Below, one piece after another: positions 53,858-61,259 of a DNA stretch of 64,000 nt (the stretch's first letter is position 1; each line of letters opens with the position of its first letter). The stretch lies in contig NZ_QPKJ02000005.1 of assembly GCF_003344625.1 (NCBI RefSeq), positions 682,001 through 746,000 of the forward strand, written 5' to 3'. The position numbers were made by a program, and so were the translations under genes. Origin of the DNA: Solirubrobacter deserti (GTDB lineage: Bacteria > Actinomycetota > Thermoleophilia > Solirubrobacterales > Solirubrobacteraceae). The notes beneath the pieces are model-generated. The model was given only the letters and a program-made list of their open reading frames with translations, made no database searches and had not been told where the DNA came from.

Positions 53858-54478
53858 TCAGACCCCGCCCATCTCCTTAGGCGGCCAGTAGGTGGCGACC
53901 GCCTCGCCGATGATCCAGTCGCGCGGGACCGGACCCCAGAAGCGGCTGTCCTCGGAGTCGCCGCGGTTGTCGCCCATCATGAAGTACGTGCCCGCCGGGA
54001 TCTTGATCTCGTTGAGGTTGCACTCGGGCCCGGAGCACTCGGACGCGAACGGCTCCTCGGTGGGCTTGCCGTTGCGGATGACCTTGCCGTCGACGACCGC
54101 GATCGTGTCGCCCGGCATGCCCACGACGCGCTTGACGAACGTCGTGTCGGCCTTCTCGCCCGTCGCCTTCGCGCACGGCTGGCGCGCCTCGGCGCCGCCG
54201 TCGTACCACGGTCCCTGCCCGCGATTGCCGCACTCGCGCGTGTCCACGCCCGAGGGCGGCGTGAACACGGTCACGTCGCCGAGCTTCGGGTCGCCGCCGA
54301 CGCGGTGCGAGAAGCGGTTGACGAGGATGCGTTGCCCGACCTCGAGCGTGGGCACCATCGACTCCGACGGGATGCGGTAGGGCTTGACCGCGAACGCCTG
54401 GATCGTCAGGGCGAAGAACAGCGCCACCGCGACGGTCAGGACGAGTTCGACCGTCGAGCGGAGCGGCTTCGTCTTCAC
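53858..54478 (-). CDS. lepB: Type I signal peptidase
   Basis: 206 residues from GTG 54478; the open frame upstream reads into the CHAT gene and is not coding. One N-terminal membrane anchor (~9-30). Catalytic Ser40 in PSESMVPTL and Lys116 in FVKRVVGMPGDTI; box E GDNRGDSEDSRFWGPV is complete. Cys residues (~83-102, ~150-157) in the inserted loop may form disulfides on the outer face. It cleaves Sec/Tat signal peptides of exported proteins. The 14-base gap from the CHAT gene suggests possible cotranscription. Confidence 0.94.
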   Translation of the reverse strand: MKTKPLRSTVELVLTVAVALFFALTIQAFAVKPYRIPSESMVPTLEVGQRILVNRFSHRVGGDPKLGDVTVFTPPSGVDTRECGNRGQGPWYDGGAEARQPCAKATGEKADTTFVKRVVGMPGDTIAVVDGKVIRNGKPTEEPFASECSGPECNLNEIKIPAGTYFMMGDNRGDSEDSRFWGPVPRDWIIGEAVATYWPPKEMGGV

Positions 54479-54492
54479 TTTGCGAAGGGTAG

Positions 54493-57288
54493 TCAGCCCG
54501 CCCCGAAACAGACGAACGCGGCCGGCGCGACGCTCATCTCCGGCGCGTCGAGCCGCGCGTTCAGGAGCGCCGCGGCGGGCCTGACGCCCGCGGACAGCTC
54601 GTCGTCGAGCGCGAGCATCAGGCCCTTGGCCGCCGCGTCGGGAACCGGCACCACGGCGGCGATCAGCGAGGACGTGCCGAGCGCGAACAGCGCCGCCGTG
54701 AACCCCATCAGTTCGTCGCCCGCGTGGACGGCGGACAGGCCCGACTCGCACGATGAGAGCACGATCCGCTTCGGGACGCGGCTGAGACGCTCCAGGTCGT
54801 AGACCGTCAGCTGCCCGTCCGCCAGCTCGAGGCTGCAGAACTGCGGGTTGTCGTCCCGGAAGCGCCCGTGCGCGGCGATGTGGACGGTGTCCACGCCGTC
54901 GAGCGCCAGCGCGACCTGCTCGACCGTGGCGTCGTCGCGGGTGAGCGTGACCGCCTCCGGGTGCCGGCGCGCGAGCTCCTCGACCTCTGCGGTCGCCGCG
55001 GGCAGCCGCGGCCCGGCCACGAGCAGTCGGCGCGGGTGGCGTGGCGGCGGGCCGGCGAACGCCGACCGGTACCACAGCCGCAGGGAGGGGGAGACCGACA
55101 CGGCGCGCTGTCGCAGGCTCGGCAGCAGCGCCCACGGCAGCGCGTGCAGCTCGCCGGTCGGCACGATCACGAGCTCCCGCTGCGCGTCCGGATCGATCGC
55201 GAGCAGGGCGTCGAGCCGCTGCGCCACCGTGGCCACGACGTCGCGCATGCCCTGCTCCGTCCGGCTTCCGGCGCGCGCGGTGGCGAGGTTGCGCAACCCG
55301 AAGCGCAGGCTCGCCACCTCCTTCGCGATCTCCGCTCGCGCGCCGACGGTGCGCATCCGCGCCCGCCCGTCGGCGAACGTGACCGCGTGCAGTTGGCCTT
55401 CCAGCGCGAAGAACGAGACGAGCACCCGATCCCCGAGCGCCGCGGTCACCGCGTCCACCGGCGGCATCCCGTCGAGCCCGGCGACGAACGCCGTGATGCT
55501 CGCGCTCTCGCGCCGCCCGCCCACGTGCCGCTGGGAGCGCCCATGCCCGCCGCCGCCGTGCGGCGCGCCGCGCTCGGACGGGTCGTCGCCGGTGCGCGGC
55601 GCGCCGCCCACACGCGCGCCGAGCGCGCGGCCCGCAGCGCCGGCGGCCACGCGTGCCTCGCCGCGCGCCTGCAGCGCGTGGCGCCGGACGGCACGTTCCA
55701 GTGCGGCCTGCCGGCGGCGCAGCTCAGTCTCGACGCCGCCCTCGCGCAGTCCCGCCTCGAGCGCGGCGGTCACCCGCCGCAGCTCCTGCAGGTCGCGCGC
55801 GAGCGCCTCGTCGTCGGGCGGTCGCGCCGGCCGCCGCAACAGGCCCGCCGCCCGCCGGCGCTCGGCGGCGACGAGCACGCGCCACGCCGAGCCGGACTCC
55901 ACCGCGAGCCGCAGCCCGAGCGTCGCGAGCTCCTCGCCGTGCCCGGACGCGTGCGCGCGCAGCTCGGTCGCGCCGAGCGTCATCCGGTGCGCCTCCAGCG
56001 CGCGCAACCCGGCCGCGACCGCGGCGCTCGCCCCGCGCCGGTCGCCGCGCGCGAGCCGGACGAGCGCCGTGGCGTGCCACGCGCGCGTGCGCACCTGTAC
56101 GGGTCCGCGATCCCGTCCGGCCGCGGCGAGCTCGAGCTGGCGCCGCGCGACCCGGGGCCGCCCGAGCGCGAGCGCCGCCCGCCCGGCGATCAGCCGCGCG
56201 TCCAGCGCCTCGACCTCCCACCCGACGGCCTCGAGCGACCGCACCGCCCGCTGCGCCGTGCCGAGCGCGTCCTCGAGCCGCGCCTGCCGCTCGTCCGCGC
56301 CCGCCACCGCTTCGGGCGCCGCGCGCTCGGCCTCCAACCAGGCGGCGTGCGCGGCGGCGGCCCGCGCCAGCGCGGCCCACCCCGGCCGGTGCTGGCGGGT
56401 GAAGGCCTGGTCGGCACGGACGGCGTGGGCGCGGGCCGCGGTGGTGTCGCCCGCGAGCAGCTCGGCGTGCGCGGCCAGCAGGCGGGCTTCGGCGAGGTCG
56501 GCGCCGAGGCCCGCGGCGGCGAGCTCGACCACGGCGGCGTCCGCGTTCGCCTTGGCCTCGGCCGCCAGGCGCGCCGACAGCAGCACCTCGCAGCGGTCCA
56601 TCAGCAGCAGCGCGAGCGGGACCTCGTGGGCGCGGTACTCGGCCTCGACGCGGTCGAACCAGGCCAGCGCCGCGGGCACGTCGCCGCTGCGGGCTGCGGC
56701 CCAGCCGCGGTTGTGGCGGACCTGCGTCGCCGCGAGCGCCTGGCCGATCGACTCGTGCAGTTCCTCCGCGCGCGCGAGGTCGGCCTCGGCGGCGCTCAGC
56801 GCCCCCCGGTAGACCTGCAGCACGCCGCGGTTGCAGAGCAGGCGCGCCTCCCACAGCGTGTCACCGGCGCGGCGGTGCGCGCGCAGAGGGCTGCGGTAGC
56901 CGCGCAGAGCCTCGTCGAGCCGCCCGAGCTTCTGCAGGATCAGCGCGCGCTGGCCCTGGACCCGCGCGCGCAGATGCCCCTCGAGCGCCGGCTCGGCTTC
57001 GTCGAGTGCCGCGAGCGCGTCCGCGGTGTCGCCCTGCAACGTCAGCGCGAGCGCGAGGCTCATGCGTGCCTCGGCCGCCCTCCGCTTGTCACCGAGCGCG
57101 ACCGCCCGCCGCAGGTGCGCGACGGCGTCGCCGACCCGCCCGAGCTCGACCGCCGCCAATCCGAGTGCCCGCTCAGCGACGGACCGCGTCTCGGCGTCGC
57201 CGCTCTCCAGCGCCTCGGTGGCGAGCCGCCGCGCCGCCCGCGCATCGGCGGACGCGAGCCGAACGGCTTCCTCGGCGATGTCGAGCAC
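54493..57288 (-). CDS. TPR-CHAT caspase-like protease
   Basis: 931 residues, GTG start. The first ~500 residues are TPR-like helical repeats (ALGLAAVELGRVGDAVAHLRR, ALRGYRSPLRAHRRAGDTLW). A charged Gly/Arg/His-rich linker follows (~550-600). The C-terminal ~330 residues are a CHAT domain: LHALPWALLPSL, catalytic His807 in HIAAHGRF, catalytic Cys847 in LSSCESGLSAV, and ELMGFTAALFALGTSSLIA. CHAT proteases are caspase/separase relatives, switched on through their TPR part. It lies 121 bases after the 149-residue gene that is coupled to an ECF sigma factor. The set recalls TPR-CHAT plus sigma regulation in type III-E CRISPR, but no CRISPR element is present. Confidence 0.9.
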   Translation of the reverse strand: MLDIAEEAVRLASADARAARRLATEALESGDAETRSVAERALGLAAVELGRVGDAVAHLRRAVALGDKRRAAEARMSLALALTLQGDTADALAALDEAEPALEGHLRARVQGQRALILQKLGRLDEALRGYRSPLRAHRRAGDTLWEARLLCNRGVLQVYRGALSAAEADLARAEELHESIGQALAATQVRHNRGWAAARSGDVPAALAWFDRVEAEYRAHEVPLALLLMDRCEVLLSARLAAEAKANADAAVVELAAAGLGADLAEARLLAAHAELLAGDTTAARAHAVRADQAFTRQHRPGWAALARAAAAHAAWLEAERAAPEAVAGADERQARLEDALGTAQRAVRSLEAVGWEVEALDARLIAGRAALALGRPRVARRQLELAAAGRDRGPVQVRTRAWHATALVRLARGDRRGASAAVAAGLRALEAHRMTLGATELRAHASGHGEELATLGLRLAVESGSAWRVLVAAERRRAAGLLRRPARPPDDEALARDLQELRRVTAALEAGLREGGVETELRRRQAALERAVRRHALQARGEARVAAGAAGRALGARVGGAPRTGDDPSERGAPHGGGGHGRSQRHVGGRRESASITAFVAGLDGMPPVDAVTAALGDRVLVSFFALEGQLHAVTFADGRARMRTVGARAEIAKEVASLRFGLRNLATARAGSRTEQGMRDVVATVAQRLDALLAIDPDAQRELVIVPTGELHALPWALLPSLRQRAVSVSPSLRLWYRSAFAGPPPRHPRRLLVAGPRLPAATAEVEELARRHPEAVTLTRDDATVEQVALALDGVDTVHIAAHGRFRDDNPQFCSLELADGQLTVYDLERLSRVPKRIVLSSCESGLSAVHAGDELMGFTAALFALGTSSLIAAVVPVPDAAAKGLMLALDDELSAGVRPAAALLNARLDAPEMSVAPAAFVCFGAG

Positions 57289-57345
57289 AGCGCGAGCCTA
57301 CGCGTCCCGCGCTGAGCGGCAATGCGCCAATACGCGAGTCAGGAC

Positions 57346-57373
57346 TAAAGGTCCCGACCCACGCTGCCGATAC
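57346..57373 (+). promoter_or_regulatory. Sigma-28/WhiG-type promoter-like sequence
   Basis: TAAA (57346-57349), a 16-base spacer, then GCCGATAC (57366-57373): a near match to the FliA/WhiG consensus TAAA-N15/16-GCCGATAA. It points to the plus strand, although both flanking genes are on the minus strand. A start would fall near 57380. Confidence 0.5.
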
Positions 57374-57379
57374 CAGGAC

Positions 57380-57411
57380 CAGACCGCCCACCGAGGCGGT
57401 TTTCTCGTTCT
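57380..57411 (+). ncRNA. Candidate short or antisense RNA with hairpin and T-rich tail
   Basis: Just after the sigma-28-like promoter lies a 6-bp stem (57383-57388 ACCGCC with 57395-57400 GGCGGT) with a CACCGA loop, followed by TTTTCTCGTTCT, which looks like an intrinsic terminator on the plus strand. The transcript would be very short unless it reads through, in which case it is antisense to the 149-residue gene and the sigma gene. The only terminator here with a T tract. Confidence 0.35.
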
Positions 57412-57859
57412 AGATCGACGTCCAGGGCACGGCGATCTGCGCCCCCTGCAGCAGCACGTGCAACCGCATCGCGCCCGCCTGCAGTCCGTCGAGCACGAAG
57501 CGCCCGAGCTCGTCCGCCTGCACGGAGACCGCTGCTCCGCCCGGCCGCTCGGCTCGCACCGTCGCCGCCGCCGGAGGCAGCAGCTGCCCCTCGACGCGCC
57601 GCGAGCGCGGGCCCGTCGCCACGACCTCGAGCTCGATCCCGAGCGCTGGCGACTCGAAGCTCAACTGCCGCGCTTCACCCACACCGCGCACGCCCGCCTC
57701 GACCAGCTCGTCCGCCGAGTCGCGCATCAGCTCCGCCAGATCCTCGTCGATCGTGCGCCACCCGAAGGCGGCTCGGGCGGCGTCGTCCACCAGCGGTGGG
57801 ACCGGATCGACCTTCCCCATCACGGCGCGCAACCGCGCCTCCAACACGTCGTCGTTCAT
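57410..57859 (-). CDS. 149-aa sigma-coupled protein between ECF sigma and TPR-CHAT genes
   Basis: Starts with ATG inside the stop of the sigma-factor gene (ATGA overlap). Residues 1-70 are helical and acidic (NDDVLEARLRAVMGKVDPV, WRTIDEDLAELMRDSADELV). Residues ~75-149 are a beta-sandwich-like domain resembling carboxypeptidase-regulatory repeats (VRAERPGGAAVSVQADELGR, FVLDGLQAGAMRLHVLL). No membrane segment and no zinc anti-sigma motif (HxxxCxxC). Position and coupling are those of an anti-sigma factor, and the two-domain build would suit a protease substrate of the CHAT protein; both are inference. Confidence 0.72.
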   Translation of the reverse strand: MNDDVLEARLRAVMGKVDPVPPLVDDAARAAFGWRTIDEDLAELMRDSADELVEAGVRGVGEARQLSFESPALGIELEVVATGPRSRRVEGQLLPPAAATVRAERPGGAAVSVQADELGRFVLDGLQAGAMRLHVLLQGAQIAVPWTSI

Positions 57860-58425
57860 GGCTGGTTCCCTCCGGAGGTGTCCTGGGCGGTGACGCCTTC
57901 GCCCTCGGCCAACCCGCGGAGCCGATCCAGGCACCGCTGACGGGTCGGGCCGATGCTGCCGATCGGCATGTCCAGCGCGACGGACACCTCCTCGTAGCTC
58001 GGCGGCGGGTCCGCGACCAGCAGCCGCAGCAGTCCCTGGCAGCGCTCGGAGAGCCCTCCGAAGGCCTGCCACAGCGCGCGGTCGCGCTCCTCCACCAGCA
58101 ACGCGGCGTCCAGCTGCGCCTCCGTGACCCGTTCCGGCGGCTCGTCGCTGACGACCATCCGGGCGGAGTGACGCAACGTGCGCAGGCACTCCCGGCGCGC
58201 CGTCGTGGCGAGCCAGGCGCCGACGCGCTCAGGGTCCTGCAGGCGGCCGAGATGCTCGACCAGGCGCAGCCAGGTCGTCTGCACCACGTCGGAGGCGTCC
58301 ACCGGGGAGAGCCGATGGGACCGGGCGACGGACCAGACCAGTCCGTTGTAACGGTCCACCAGGGCGTCCCAGGCGGCGCGGTCCCCGTCCGCGGCGGCGT
58401 GCACCAGAGCAGCCACCTCAGCCAT
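57856..58425 (-). CDS. ECF-type RNA polymerase sigma factor
   Basis: 189 residues from ATG 58425 (upstream in-frame ATGs are possible but less likely). Region 2: DRAAWDALVDRYNGLVWSVAR, DASDVVQTTWLRLVEHLGRL and GAWLATTARRECLRTLR. Region 4: LSERCQGLLRLLVADPPPSYEEVSVALDMPIGSIGPTRQRCLDRLR. Only sigma-2 and sigma-4 are present, as in ECF factors. It heads the unit with the 149-residue protein (ATGA overlap) and the TPR-CHAT protease. The target promoters are unknown. Confidence 0.93.
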   Translation of the reverse strand: MAEVAALVHAAADGDRAAWDALVDRYNGLVWSVARSHRLSPVDASDVVQTTWLRLVEHLGRLQDPERVGAWLATTARRECLRTLRHSARMVVSDEPPERVTEAQLDAALLVEERDRALWQAFGGLSERCQGLLRLLVADPPPSYEEVSVALDMPIGSIGPTRQRCLDRLRGLAEGEGVTAQDTSGGNQP

Positions 58426-58501
58426 AGGGCGCGAACGTACCATGAGCGGGCTTGACGTCGTCATGCACCGACACAGAGCGCCGACGCCGCGCGCTGATAC
58501 G

Positions 58502-59440
58502 TCAGGGGATCAGCAGCAGCTTGCCGGTCGTCCGCCGCGCCTCCAGGTCCTCGTGCGCCCGCCGCGCCTCCTCCAGCGGGTACCGCCCGCCCACACGCAC
58601 GTCCAGCGTCCCGTCCGCGACCCAGCCGAGCACCGCGCCCGCGCGCTCGAGCAGCTCCTCGCGCGTCGCCACGTACTGGGGGAGCCCCGGACGGGTCAGG
58701 TACAGCGACTTCGCCTGCAGCGCCTGCGGATCGACGTCCGGCGCCGGCCCGCTCGACATCCCGTAGAGGACCATGAACCCGCGCGCGCGGAGCGAGGCCA
58801 GGCTGTCGGCGAACGTCGTCGCGCCCACCGAGTCGTACACCACGTGCGCGCCGCCCAGCTCCTGCACCCGCGCGCGAAAGTCCTGGTAGCCGACCGTCTC
58901 GTCCGCTCCCGCACCGCGCGCCAGGTCCGCCTTCTCGCCCCCGGACGTCGTCGCGATCACGTGCGCCCCGAGCGCCTTGCACAGCTGCACGAGCAACAAC
59001 CCGACGCCGCCCGCGGCCGCGTGCACCACGACCACGTCGTCGCGCTGCACCGGGTAGGTCGAGTACGCCAGGTAGTGCGCCGTCATGCCCTGTAGGAGCA
59101 CCGCCGCCGCCTGCTCGGAGGAGACGCCGTCGGGCACCGGGACGGCCGCGTCCGCCGGCACGACGACCCGCTCCGCGTAGGAGCCGGGCGCCGCGACCCA
59201 GCCCACGCGCTCGCCGGTCCCCACGACCGTGCCCGCGCCCTCCGCGCCCACGATCAGCGGCACCTTCGCCTTCCCGTAGGCCGCGCCGCGGCCCTCGCGC
59301 TCGTACACGTCGCGGAAGTTGACGCCGATGGCCTCGACCTGCACCAGCAGCTCGCCGTCACCCGCGACGGGCTCGGGCTCGTCGTCCCGCACCTGCAGGA
59401 CGTCCGGCCCGCCCTTGGACTCGATCACGATCGCGCGCAT
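58502..59440 (-). CDS. Zinc-independent NADPH:quinone oxidoreductase-like protein
   Basis: 312 residues from ATG 59440 (MRAIVIESKGGPDVLQ, the usual family start). Medium-chain dehydrogenase/reductase fold: VEAIGVNFRDVYERE catalytic-domain motif, and cofactor-binding VVVHAAAGGVGLLLVQLCKA with AxxGxxG. No zinc-ligand cysteines, so quinone-reductase (QOR) type. It reduces quinones or enones with NADPH. Its 5' end overlaps the end of the upstream small membrane-protein gene by 16 bases. Confidence 0.92.
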   Translation of the reverse strand: MRAIVIESKGGPDVLQVRDDEPEPVAGDGELLVQVEAIGVNFRDVYEREGRGAAYGKAKVPLIVGAEGAGTVVGTGERVGWVAAPGSYAERVVVPADAAVPVPDGVSSEQAAAVLLQGMTAHYLAYSTYPVQRDDVVVVHAAAGGVGLLLVQLCKALGAHVIATTSGGEKADLARGAGADETVGYQDFRARVQELGGAHVVYDSVGATTFADSLASLRARGFMVLYGMSSGPAPDVDPQALQAKSLYLTRPGLPQYVATREELLERAGAVLGWVADGTLDVRVGGRYPLEEARRAHEDLEARRTTGKLLLIP

Positions 59441-59847
59441 ACCCGGCACTTTGCCAGCACGAGGCCCACGGTCAGCCCGAACGCGGCGTGATCGGCCCAC
59501 TGGCGGCCCTGCGGCAGCGCTGCGATCGGCGGGAACAGCCGGCCGAGCACGGCCAGGTCGAGCGCCGCGATGCCAAGTCCGCCGGCCAAGCCCCAGAGCG
59601 GTTCACGGCCCGCCGGCAGGACCGCGGTGAGCACCGCCGCCCACCCGAGCGACAGCGCCCCGTGCACCGGCGCCCCCGCCGCCAGCAGCACCAGGGTCCG
59701 CTCCTCCCGCGGCAGCAGGACCTTTCCCAGCGCCCGCCCGCCCTCGGCCGGGTCGCCGCCCTCGAGCAGCGTCCACACGGTCGACGGGAGGCCGGAGAGG
59801 ACCGCGCCCGCGACGCCCGCCGCGAGCGCCTGCGAAGAGCGGCGCAT
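59425..59847 (-). CDS. Small multi-pass membrane protein
   Basis: 140 residues from ATG 59847. About four hydrophobic segments (ALAAGVAGAVLSGLPSTVW, LGWAAVLTAVLPAG, LWGLAGGLGIAALDLAVLG, AAFGLTVGLVLA). No family recognised with certainty; small actinobacterial membrane proteins of this shape are common. It overlaps the quinone-reductase gene, so it is cotranscribed with it, and is divergent from the HAD gene by 25 bases. Confidence 0.72.
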   Translation of the reverse strand: MRRSSQALAAGVAGAVLSGLPSTVWTLLEGGDPAEGGRALGKVLLPREERTLVLLAAGAPVHGALSLGWAAVLTAVLPAGREPLWGLAGGLGIAALDLAVLGRLFPPIAALPQGRQWADHAAFGLTVGLVLAKCRVCARS

Positions 59848-59872
59848 CGGCCGAAGGCTAGGCTCTCGCGCC

Positions 59873-60511
59873 TTGGAGTTCGGAGTGATCTTCGACTGCG
59901 ACGGAACGCTGGTCGACTCGGAACCGCTCTCGGGCGAGGCGTGGCGGCGCACCCTCGCCCCCTACGGCTACGCCGTGACCGACGAGGACCTCGAGGCGTG
60001 CGTCGGGATCACCTACACGCGCACCCACGCCTACCTGGCCGAGCGGGTGGAGATCCCGAGCGCCGACGCGCTGTGGCCGGAGCTGCGCACGACGCTGTTC
60101 GCGCTGATCGACGAGCGGCTCGAGCCCTTCGACGACGCCCTGGAGACGCTCGCCGCGTTGCGGGCGAGCGGCGTCCCCGTGGCGGTTGCTTCCTCCTCGG
60201 TGCGTGAACGGCTCGACCACACGCTGGCCAGCGCCGGACTGCAGTTCGAGATCACCGTCGCGGGCGACGAAGTGGCCCACGGCAAGCCCGCGCCGGACAT
60301 GTTTCTGCTCGCGGCGAAGCGGTTAGGGATCGTTCCCGGACGCTGCGTCGTCGTCGAGGATTCAGCCCCGGGCGTCGCCGCGGGGCGCGCCGCCGGGATG
60401 CCGACGCTCGGCGTCTGCCGCGTACCTGGCGCAGAATCGCTACTCGCAGTAGCGGACCGCGTCGTCAACATACTTAGCGTGGATGAAGTAGTTGCGTTGG
60501 GGGCGGTTTAG
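59873..60511 (+). CDS. HAD-superfamily phosphatase (beta-phosphoglucomutase/CbbY-like)
   Basis: 212 residues from TTG 59873 (a GTG at 59885 would cut into the first strand). Motif I FDCDGTLVDSEP with Asp8 and Asp10, cap domain ~18-85, motif II VAVASSSVRERL, motif III Lys in AHGKPAPDMFLLAAKRLG, and motif IV VVVEDSAPGVAAGRAAGM. Acts on small phosphorylated metabolites such as sugar phosphates; exact substrate not predictable. Confidence 0.9.
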   Translation: MEFGVIFDCDGTLVDSEPLSGEAWRRTLAPYGYAVTDEDLEACVGITYTRTHAYLAERVEIPSADALWPELRTTLFALIDERLEPFDDALETLAALRASGVPVAVASSSVRERLDHTLASAGLQFEITVAGDEVAHGKPAPDMFLLAAKRLGIVPGRCVVVEDSAPGVAAGRAAGMPTLGVCRVPGAESLLAVADRVVNILSVDEVVALGAV

Positions 60512-60552
60512 GAACGCAAACCTCCCGCTCTGAGCGAAATTGACGCGCAAAG

Positions 60553-60592
60553 TTGACAGCGTGATGACTTTTCCTGTCACAGGGCGTAGATT
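60553..60592 (+). promoter_or_regulatory. Putative promoter/operator of the ArsR-type gene
   Basis: TTGACA at 60553-60558 is a consensus -35 box but the best -10-like TAGATT (60587-60592) is 28 bases away, too far for a simple sigma-70 pair. An inverted repeat TGACA-N16-TGTCA (60554-60579) covers the region and may be an operator. The ArsR-like gene itself begins at 60617 after GGAGG. Confidence 0.35.
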
Positions 60593-60616
60593 GGTGTGCG
60601 TCTTCTGGAGGTAGTC

Positions 60617-61207
60617 ATGGCGGAAGCCGAAACGCACCCGGCGCAGGGGCAGGGTGAACTGGATGAATCGCTGCTCAGGGCGATCTCTCATCCGTTGCGA
60701 CATCGTTTGCTGGGCATGTTGGATGGGCGGACCGCCAGTCCGAATCAGCTGGCGCGCGAACTCGACCTGCCACTGGGGCGGGTGAGCTACCACATCCGGC
60801 TGCTCAACGATCTCGGAGCGATCGAACTGGTGCGGACGGAGCCTCGGCGCGGCGCGCTCGAGCACTTCTACCGCGCGGTTACGACCGTCTGGTTCAGTGA
60901 GGCGGACTGGCAGAAGCTGCCGCGTTCGGCTCGCCGGGGGATCCTCGGACAGAACCTGCAGCACATCTTCGGCAGCGTCACCGCGGCCGCCGACGCCGGT
61001 GGCTTCGACGCCGCCTCCAGCGTCGTGCTGCGTGCGCCGCTGGAGCTCGACGAGGAGGCGCAGACGGAGATCGCCGACCTGCTGCGCGAGACGATCGAGC
61101 GCGCGCGTGAGATCAACCTGCGCGCCGCCGAGCGCCGCTCGAACGGCAACGGCGCCTCGACGACCGCGACCGAGCTCGCGATCCTGCACTACGAGCGCCG
61201 CGAATAG
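60617..61207 (+). CDS. ArsR-type winged-helix transcriptional regulator
   Basis: 196 residues from ATG 60617, nine bases after a GGAGGT ribosome-binding site. Winged helix ~18-100: LLRAISHPLRHRLLGMLDGR, SPNQLARELDLPLGRVSYHI, LNDLGAIELVRTEPRRGALEHFYRA. The C-terminal ~90 residues are a helical sensing/dimer domain (EEAQTEIADLLRETIERARE). No metal-binding Cys pair, so a metal-sensing role is unlikely. The MFS-like gene follows 52 bases later and is a plausible target. Confidence 0.9.
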   Translation: MAEAETHPAQGQGELDESLLRAISHPLRHRLLGMLDGRTASPNQLARELDLPLGRVSYHIRLLNDLGAIELVRTEPRRGALEHFYRAVTTVWFSEADWQKLPRSARRGILGQNLQHIFGSVTAAADAGGFDAASSVVLRAPLELDEEAQTEIADLLRETIERAREINLRAAERRSNGNGASTTATELAILHYERRE

Positions 61208-61259
61208 CGCTCCGCCGACGGGCCCGGCAACCGCGCGGGCCCGTAAGCTTGCGGCCTAG

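Noticed and set aside
57341..57354. DosR-type box (GGACTAAAGGTCC resembles GGGACTxxxGTCCC)
   Set aside because: The palindrome is one base off in spacing, and the TAAA-N16-GCCGATAC promoter pattern explains the same bases better.
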